Positions 23,526 to 28,225 of a stretch of 28,225 nucleotides of DNA are shown here, one piece after another. Made by a program: the position numbers and the translations under genes. Origin of the DNA: Limnochordia bacterium (lineage in GTDB: Bacteria > Bacillota > Limnochordia > Darwinibacteriales > DTU012); contig SKHL01000104.1 of NCBI GenBank assembly GCA_007116995.1, forward strand, positions 1-28,225. The letters are read 5' to 3'. The number at the start of each line of letters is the position of its first letter. The first letter of the stretch is position 1. The notes beneath the pieces were generated by a model, which was not told the DNA's origin, searched no databases, and was given only the letters and a program-made list of their open reading frames with translations.

Positions 23526-24538
23526 ACTGTCGATCTCGCACTTAGCACAACTCCATCGCCAAGTTTATCAAGCATTTTCAGCACTTCACCGGTACCCCGA
23601 GCCACACAGGTTAAAGGGTCATCTGCAATATGCACAGGCACCTCTGTTTCTTCACTAATAAGTGGCACTAATCCATGAAGTAGAGCACCACCACCTGTTA
23701 ACACCATCCCCTGATCCACAATGTCGGCCGCTAATTCTGGTGGTGTGATCTCTAAAACAGCCTTAATGGATTCCAAAATACTACGAATTGGCTCTTCTAA
23801 GGATTGATAAACTTCGGTTGAGCCTAATTGGATTGTGCATGGTAGGCCACTTACTAAATCGCGACCCCGAATACTCATGGTCTTCTCCTCTGTGGGATAG
23901 GCTGTGCCAATTTCAATTTTAATCTGTTCCGCTGTGCGTTCGCCAATGGCAATATTATGGAGCCGTTTCACATGTCTAATAATAGCCTCTTCAAAATGAG
24001 ATCCACCAATTCTAAGAGATTGACTAACCACTTCTCCCCCTAGGGAGATTACTGCTACATCCGTGGTGCCTCCACCAACATCAACCACCATATTTCCCAC
24101 TGCAGCCGAAATATCTAAGCCACAACCAATAGCAGCAGCCATTGGTTCGGAAATAATATATACATCCTTAGCACCAGCTTCGGTCGCGGCTTCTAATACT
24201 GCCCGTTTTTCAACACTTGTAACACCAGAAGGTACACAAACTACCATTCTAGGGCGAAACATCCGGCGGCGGCCAACAGCTTTCGTTATGAAGTACCGTA
24301 AAATATTCTCCGTAATCTCATAATCTGCAATAACACCTTCACTTAAAGGTCGGATAGCGCGTATATTTCCTGGTGTACGCCCAATCATTTTTCGTGCATC
24401 TTCACCAATAGCACAGATTTTTTTCGTATCCAAGTCCATAGCCACCACAGAAGGTTCCTGGATAACGACTCCTTTACCTTTAACAAAAACCAAGATGTTG
24501 GCCGTTCCCAAATCAATTCCAATATCCATTCCAAACAT
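23516..24538 (-). CDS. mreB: Rod shape-determining protein MreB/Mbl
   Basis: The 340-residue actin homologue organises lateral cell-wall synthesis at the inner face of the membrane. The actin-fold motifs are intact: GIDLGTANILVFVKGKGVV (phosphate 1), NMVVDVGGGTTDVAVISLGG (phosphate 2), and MVLTGGGALLHGL (adenosine). EPMAAAIGCGLDI is also typical. Its place directly after spoIIID and before flgF/flhO equals that of mbl in B. subtilis, so it is probably the Mbl-type paralogue. It starts with ATG about 100 bp after spoIIID. A possible hairpin covers the leader, and a terminator overlaps its stop codon. Confidence 0.96.
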   Translation of the reverse strand: MFGMDIGIDLGTANILVFVKGKGVVIQEPSVVAMDLDTKKICAIGEDARKMIGRTPGNIRAIRPLSEGVIADYEITENILRYFITKAVGRRRMFRPRMVVCVPSGVTSVEKRAVLEAATEAGAKDVYIISEPMAAAIGCGLDISAAVGNMVVDVGGGTTDVAVISLGGEVVSQSLRIGGSHFEEAIIRHVKRLHNIAIGERTAEQIKIEIGTAYPTEEKTMSIRGRDLVSGLPCTIQLGSTEVYQSLEEPIRSILESIKAVLEITPPELAADIVDQGMVLTGGGALLHGLVPLISEETEVPVHIADDPLTCVARGTGEVLKMLDKLGDGVVLSARSTVKA

Positions 24539-24554
24539 CAGGAAGTGCCCCTTT

Positions 24555-24588
24555 CACACATATCTCCATCTATTATTCGACATGTGTG
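24555..24588. promoter_or_regulatory. Inverted repeat in the mreB leader
   Basis: CACACAT (24555-24561) and ATGTGTG (24582-24588) are perfect 7-bp arms 20 bases apart, ending just before the mreB ribosome site (AAAGGGG). It may be a hairpin affecting mreB translation or a binding site. Confidence 0.35.
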
Positions 24589-24640
24589 AGATAACTCCTC
24601 TAAATAGTTGCGATGCCAGTTTGGTCAGTCCTAGTGACAG

Positions 24641-24901
24641 TTAAGACACTTTCCGATTTCGACTATATTTCTTTTTAGTCGCTTCTCCGCCGCGAATATG
24701 GCGTTCGGCTTTGTTTAATTCTAATACTTCCTTGACTTGATTAGCCAAGGCTTCGTTAACCCTAGGTAGACGTTCGGTAACATCCTTGTGAACCGTACTC
24801 TTACTAACTCCGAATACACTAGCAGCTTGTCGAACGGTAGCATTAGTTTTTACTATATATAAACTCACATCCACCACCCGTTTGCGGATATAGTCTCTCA
24901 T
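24641..24901 (-). CDS. spoIIID: Sporulation transcription factor SpoIIID
   Basis: The 86-residue protein matches B. subtilis SpoIIID almost along its length: MRDYIRKRVVDVSLYIVKTN, then the helix-turn-helix TVRQAASVFGVSKSTVHKDV, TERLPRVNEALANQVKEVLE and HIRGGEATKKKY. SpoIIID acts in the mother cell, downstream of sigma E, as both activator and repressor. I chose the ATG at 24899-24901 because AGGGGGAG lies seven bases upstream, the family begins here, and a reading frame beginning at 24931 would start inside the promoter. mreB follows, as mbl does in B. subtilis. The presence of this gene is good evidence that the organism forms endospores. Confidence 0.97.
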   Translation of the reverse strand: MRDYIRKRVVDVSLYIVKTNATVRQAASVFGVSKSTVHKDVTERLPRVNEALANQVKEVLELNKAERHIRGGEATKKKYSRNRKVS

Positions 24902-24930
24902 ATTCGCTCCCCCTAGCAGTCTTTTGTACA

Positions 24931-24958
24931 TTTATATGCCAGGATAAACCGAATATGC
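24931..24958 (-). promoter_or_regulatory. Sigma-E-type promoter of spoIIID
   Basis: On the minus strand GCATATT (24952-24958) matches the sigma E -35 consensus KMATATT exactly. CATATAAA (24931-24938) matches the -10 CATACAnT well, and the spacer is 13 bp. The expected transcript start near 24924 leaves about 24 nt before the ATG. SpoIIID is a sigma E target in B. subtilis. Confidence 0.65.
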
Positions 24959-25043
24959 TATTAGATCGTTGTTGATGTTAACTCCACGTGTATTATTATT
25001 TGGTACGTCACACAGAAAGCAGGCCATATCATCTCATCATTAC

Positions 25044-25181
25044 GTAGTCTCCTGATAAAGACTCACCCATGTCGTCGAGCATCATTGGATGACACCATTA
25101 AGCAATGTATATCAGAGTTCGACGACATGGTATAATAGAATCCACTACTTACCAGTTTGATAGTCACTTTGAGGATAATAT
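25044..25181 (-). repeat. Structured intergenic repeat, copy 2
   Basis: Second copy of the element at 23331-23474. Arms CCATGTCGTCGAGC (25067-25080) and GTTCGACGACATGG (25117-25130) pair over 14 positions with one G-U pair. The identical 30-base core is 25080-25109, with an inner CATTG/CAATG stem. A small hairpin (25046-25050 with 25059-25063) lies beside the large one. It occupies most of the 324-bp gap between the spoIIQ-like gene and spoIIID; the remainder of that gap holds the sigma-E-type promoter. Confidence 0.9.
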
Positions 25182-25225
25182 AACCTTCTCTAAGAGATAG
25201 AAAGGCAAGAGATAGATTACCTAAC

Positions 25226-26047
25226 TTAGCGTAGATACTGAAACGGATCAACAGGAAGCCTGTCGTAGTGAAGTGCGAAAAACAGGTTCCCATGGGTTCC
25301 AGCATCGGCTATTATTTGATTCTGATTAACATTTTCACCTGGGACCACTGACACATTCTGAATATCCCGATAAACAGTGTGCCAACCGCTTCCGTGCTCA
25401 ATGACTATCTCATATCCTTGACCACCTGGTTTAACTGTTTCTACTCGACCGGGTAACACTGATCGGATACCGTCGTTTGTTGCAGTCTGCAACGCAACTC
25501 CTCCATTAAAGCGCCAGTCCTTGTAAACCGGATGGCGATACCAACCATACGATGTTGTCACCTCCGCTTTTACTGGCCAAAGTAACCGATCAAAGCTAAT
25601 ACTTAAGACCTCTTCCTCTAGCCGATCAAGAGTATCCTCCGGTACAGTCCCCGGTTTCGGACTGGTAGGCTCTGGCTTCGGATCAACAAGCGGAGAGACG
25701 GGCTGCAGATCCTGGATGTCTTTGGGACCAACCGACACCTGCTCCACTTCTAGCTCTTCTAGCACCCAAGGGTACTTAGCCGCTAACAGAGCATCAAGCT
25801 CTTTACTTACCAACTCTCTAAAATTATCGGGTATCGAAACTACTGGCTGCGGTGGATCTGATTTTACCGGAAATAAAAAAGTACCACCAACCCAAGCACT
25901 GACAATCACAAGAAAAATAAGGACTACAGATATGCGAAACAATTGATCAAGCAGGTTTCCTTTTTGGAAGCGGAATACCCTTAAAAACCACCCTCTTACA
26001 CTTAAACCCTTTGGTTTGAGTCGTCTAAACCAATTTTTCCATTGCAT
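25226..26047 (-). CDS. spoIIQ: SpoIIQ-like M23/LytM protein with lost metal ligands
   Basis: The 273-residue protein has a cytoplasmic N terminus, one membrane helix (about 36-58), a Pro-rich linker (about 110-140) and a LytM/M23 fold (about 155-273). The fold is shown by TTSYGWYRHPVYKDWRFNGG, GRVETVKPGGQGYEIVIEHG and PVDPFQYLR. The layout and the position before spoIIID match SpoIIQ, the forespore protein that joins SpoIIIAH across the intermembrane space. The metal ligands of M23 enzymes are absent: HxxxD is N181 and A185, and HxH is N254 and F256. It should therefore be a structural scaffold and not an active peptidase. It starts with ATG after AGGTGGTGAT. Confidence 0.8.
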   Translation of the reverse strand: MQWKNWFRRLKPKGLSVRGWFLRVFRFQKGNLLDQLFRISVVLIFLVIVSAWVGGTFLFPVKSDPPQPVVSIPDNFRELVSKELDALLAAKYPWVLEELEVEQVSVGPKDIQDLQPVSPLVDPKPEPTSPKPGTVPEDTLDRLEEEVLSISFDRLLWPVKAEVTTSYGWYRHPVYKDWRFNGGVALQTATNDGIRSVLPGRVETVKPGGQGYEIVIEHGSGWHTVYRDIQNVSVVPGENVNQNQIIADAGTHGNLFFALHYDRLPVDPFQYLR

Positions 26048-26211
26048 ACTATCACCACCTAGGAGTAGTATGCACCAGATTTACCAAAATATACAAAACT
26101 CATTAAGAACAAGACCTAGTTCTTTCGATGATCTTCGTTTAAACGGTCCTTCACACCAGTTGCTCCCACATTCCGGATATTTTTGGGCGGTTTCTGCTAA
26201 CAATTGGGGTA

Positions 26212-26901
26212 TTAGAAACTAAAACTCCAATCAAAATTGATATTAAATCGTACGCTCGGTTCCCCGACTAATTTAGGCACGAAGTAGTCCCGTGAGTTTC
26301 TGCTTGTGAATGGAACTACGCTGCCCTTCCGTTTACTGTTCTCACCAGTCTGGCGGTTTCTATAGGAATACTCATACGTATTCTTTTTAAGATCGACTTT
26401 AAGCGTTTCCGTCTCATGACGGCTCTCATATTTAAACTCATATTTATCCTTTTTTATTTCTATGGTTTCTTTGATCCCTGCTGGCCGATCTTCGTACTTA
26501 TACTCATAGGAATGATCCGTTTGTTTTACCTTCTCCTCAGGCCAGCGACCCGGTCGATTAAAATCTCTGGTGCGATCCGGTCTATTCCAGCTGAAAACCT
26601 GGTCAGGGAAAATCACAGGTGGCACACCGAGCCGCCAAGCAATCTCAGAAAGCTCTAATCCCTCATCCCACCATTGCTCTACTTGGCTACGCTGGAATCG
26701 CTCACCAGCCATATCATGCATATAAAAAATAGCAGCTTGATCATCTCGGGAAATCCCTCTACCCTCCAGGGTAATAACTAGAGATGGCTCTATGCAGAAA
26801 TAGTCTACCAAAAAGTCCACGGTAATGGTGGTGTTAGCATAAACTGGTGCGGTAATAACAAATACCACTAAAACGAGAAAAACGATTAGATAATAGCGCA
26901 T
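26212..26901 (-). CDS. Exported protein of unknown function with aromatic/charged repeats
   Basis: I do not recognise this 229-residue protein. It has a signal peptide (cleavage near VYANTT). A helical region follows (about 27-100), with SQVEQWWDEGLELSEIAWRL. Next come three imperfect repeats of about 20 residues at 129-151, 152-173 and 174-192, each opening with an aromatic strand (SYEYKYEDR, KYEFKYESR, TYEYSYRNR). The end, VRFNINFDWSFSF, alternates and closes on Phe like an outer-membrane strand. It stands alone between atpC and the spoIIQ-like gene, where B. subtilis has ywmB, murAA and spoIID. A promoter and AGGAGG site precede it. An envelope role is inference. Confidence 0.75.
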   Translation of the reverse strand: MRYYLIVFLVLVVFVITAPVYANTTITVDFLVDYFCIEPSLVITLEGRGISRDDQAAIFYMHDMAGERFQRSQVEQWWDEGLELSEIAWRLGVPPVIFPDQVFSWNRPDRTRDFNRPGRWPEEKVKQTDHSYEYKYEDRPAGIKETIEIKKDKYEFKYESRHETETLKVDLKKNTYEYSYRNRQTGENSKRKGSVVPFTSRNSRDYFVPKLVGEPSVRFNINFDWSFSF

Positions 26902-26927
26902 GGGTAGCCTCCTGTTTTCTAGATATT

Positions 26928-26955
26928 ACTATAGCCTTCGCATCCGACTTGTTAA
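26928..26955 (-). promoter_or_regulatory. Sigma-A-type promoter of the unknown exported protein
   Basis: On the minus strand TTAACA (26950-26955) and TATAGT (26928-26933) are separated by 16 bp, each with one mismatch to consensus. The expected transcript start near 26921 lies just before the AGGAGG at 26908-26913. Confidence 0.5.
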
Positions 26956-27113
26956 TCATGAGGATCCCATTGGTAGTATTTGGTTCCATGTAGTATATCT
27001 ATAACATTAACAATAATAACGGTGCGCTGACCAAGCGTACTTTTACTCCTAACGCTATTGGACTAATTGCTTTGATTCGAGAGAAACACCCTAGTACGCC
27101 ATTAGCCACTATT

Positions 27114-27518
27114 TCACCTGTCTGCAGCCGCATGTATACGATTAATCGCTTTCTCTAAGGCAATACGTGTCCGTGTATGCTTCCATTCAGCTTGTTGATC
27201 GCGCAGGCGTTGTTCGGCCCGTTCTCGAGAAGCTTTCGCTCGGAGGATGTCGATTTCCTCATCTAACTCGGCACTACCGGCTAAGATAGTTAGCTTATTA
27301 TTTGACATCTCAGCAAACCCACCTGCCACGGCAGCCTTACGCTTCTTTCCTTGCTTAGGGCCAAAAATGACTAAACCGATCTTAAGAGATGTGAGTAATG
27401 GAGCATGATTGGCCCAAATGCCTATGCGACCACCGGTTGTCGGCAACAATACTGATTCTACGTCCGTCTCAATAACCTTCCGCTCTGCCGTAATAATCTC
27501 CAACCGATAACTACTCAT
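27114..27518 (-). CDS. atpC: ATP synthase F1 epsilon subunit
   Basis: The 134-residue protein is the epsilon subunit of F-type ATP synthase, part of the central stalk that couples proton flow to catalysis and can inhibit ATP hydrolysis. The N-terminal beta-sandwich is clear (RLEIITAERKVIETDVESVL, GRIGIWANHAPLLTSLKIG, AVAGGFAEMSNNKLTILAG), followed by a two-helix C-terminal domain rich in Arg and Ala. It starts 2 bp after atpD and is the last gene of the atp operon. No clear terminator follows in the 212-bp gap. Confidence 0.97.
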   Translation of the reverse strand: MSSYRLEIITAERKVIETDVESVLLPTTGGRIGIWANHAPLLTSLKIGLVIFGPKQGKKRKAAVAGGFAEMSNNKLTILAGSAELDEEIDILRAKASRERAEQRLRDQQAEWKHTRTRIALEKAINRIHAAADR

Positions 27519-27520
27519 GG

Positions 27521-28225
27521 TTAGGCACTCTCCTGTTGCATTTTCTCAGCTTTAGCTACAGCTTCGTCAATACCACCTACCATATAGAATGCAGCTTCCG
27601 GAAGATCATCATGCAGACCGTCTAGGATCTCTTTGAACCCACGGACTGTATCCTTTAACGGAACATACTTACCAGGTTGGCCGGTAAATGTCTCCGCCAC
27701 AAAAAATGGCTGGGATAGGAAGCGTTCTAATTTACGAGCTCTAGCTACGATCACTTTATCATCTTCCGATAGCTCATCCATACCTAGGATGGCAATAATA
27801 TCTTGTAGCTCTTTATAGCGTTGTAAGACCTGCTGCACACCGCGGGCTACTTCGTAATGCTCTTTACCTACTATATCCGAAGCGAGAATTCGCGACGTCG
27901 ACGCTAGAGGATCCACAGCAGGATAAATACCCTTTTCGGAAATACGCCGTTCCAAGTTAGTAGTAGCATCTAAATGGGCAAAGGTAGTAGCTGGCGCAGG
28001 ATCTGTATAGTCATCTGCTGGCACATAAATAGCCTGAATCGATGTAATTGATCCCTTGTTCGTAGTAGTAATCCGCTCTTGAAGCTGCCCCATTTCTGTG
28101 GCCAAGGTAGGTTGATATCCTACAGCCGAGGGCATCCGCCCTAACAATGCTGACACCTCAGCCCCGGCTTGAGTAAAGCGGAAGATATTGTCAATAAAGA
28201 GAAGAACATCCTGTCCTTCTGAATC
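27521..28225 (-). CDS. atpD: ATP synthase F1 beta subunit (3' part only)
   Basis: The last 234 codons of the catalytic beta subunit; the start lies beyond the right edge and the frame is open to the last base. It begins with DSEGQDVLLFIDNIFRF, which contains the Walker B region. It continues with SALLGRMPSAVGYQPTLATE, IYVPADDYTDPAPATTFAHL and the DELSEED-type loop, here DELSEDD. The nucleotide-binding P-loop is outside the window. It is directly followed by atpC, as in most F-type ATP synthase operons. Confidence 0.98.
   Translation of the reverse strand, partial: DSEGQDVLLFIDNIFRFTQAGAEVSALLGRMPSAVGYQPTLATEMGQLQERITTTNKGSITSIQAIYVPADDYTDPAPATTFAHLDATTNLERRISEKGIYPAVDPLASTSRILASDIVGKEHYEVARGVQQVLQRYKELQDIIAILGMDELSEDDKVIVARARKLERFLSQPFFVAETFTGQPGKYVPLKDTVRGFKEILDGLHDDLPEAAFYMVGGIDEAVAKAEKMQQESA

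Noticed and set aside
25063..25305. An 80-codon minus-strand open frame overlapping the end of the spoIIQ-like gene and the repeat copy 2
   Set aside because: The matching part of copy 1 has stops and a frame shift, so the repeat is not conserved as coding sequence; the frame is incidental.
26066..26094. A sigma-F/sigma-G-like promoter for the spoIIQ-like gene (GTATA, 17 bp, CATACTA)
   Set aside because: The motifs fit, but the spacer is about one base short and the expected transcript start would fall on the ribosome site, leaving almost no leader. It is too uncertain to list as a feature.
26186..26217. GTTTCT/AGAAAC inverted repeat at the end of the unknown exported protein gene
   Set aside because: A short stem with a large loop and no T-tract after it on the minus strand; probably chance.
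27035..27099. GCGTAC and GTACGC inverted repeat downstream of atpC
   Set aside because: The arms are 6 bp and more than 50 bp apart with no T-tract, so it is not a convincing terminator.
1..28225. CRISPR arrays, tRNA or rRNA genes, transposase genes, prophage genes
   Set aside because: Reading both strands showed no direct-repeat arrays, no RNA-gene signatures and no transposase or phage proteins.

Overview
This window comes from an endospore-forming, flagellated Firmicute that has an outer membrane. The spore evidence is spoIIID, a spoIIQ-type gene and a sigma-E-type promoter. The flagellar evidence is flgF, flgG, flgA, flgH, flgI and flgJ. The outer-membrane evidence is bamA, three skp/ompH-type genes, lptB, lptF, lptD, lptC, lptA and the L-ring and P-ring genes. 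This combination is known from diderm Firmicutes such as Halanaerobiales and Limnochordia-like lineages; I cannot place the organism more exactly. All convincing genes lie on the minus strand, so they read from right to left.

In order of transcription the window holds: the 3' end of atpD, then atpC; an exported protein of unknown function (26212-26901); a spoIIQ-like pseudo-peptidase; spoIIID and mreB/mbl; flgF-flgG-flgA-flgH-flgI-flgJ, ending at a terminator near 18600; an AMIN plus phosphodiester-glycosidase protein and an S55 (SpoIVB-type) serine peptidase; a decayed tamB remnant; bamA with its own terminator near 12950; three Skp/OmpH-type chaperone genes with their own promoter and terminator; two small outer-membrane beta-barrel genes followed by lptF-lptD-lptC-lptA; a two-gene ABC cassette with its own promoter/operator and terminator; and finally fabZ, an lpxB-like gene and the 5' part of lptB.

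The right part (atpDC, spoIIQ, spoIIID, mbl, flgF/flhO, flgG/flhP) follows the Bacillus subtilis gene order. The L/P-ring genes and the whole outer-membrane biogenesis block are attached directly after it. The genes cooperate in building the envelope: BamA and the Skp-type chaperones insert beta-barrels (LptD, the PorV-like and YjbH-like proteins), while LptB, F, C, A and D move a lipopolysaccharide-type glycolipid outwards.

The most unusual items are: (1) an ABC ATPase paired with a 715-residue membrane protein that combines a MacB/FtsX-like layout with an EAA-type coupling motif in its C-terminal tail; (2) a structured intergenic element of about 140 bp present twice, on either side of spoIIID-mreB; (3) an lpxB-like gene with altered signature residues and no lpxA, lpxC or lpxD beside it; (4) a tamB pseudogene upstream of bamA; (5) a SpoIIQ-like protein that has lost every LytM metal ligand.
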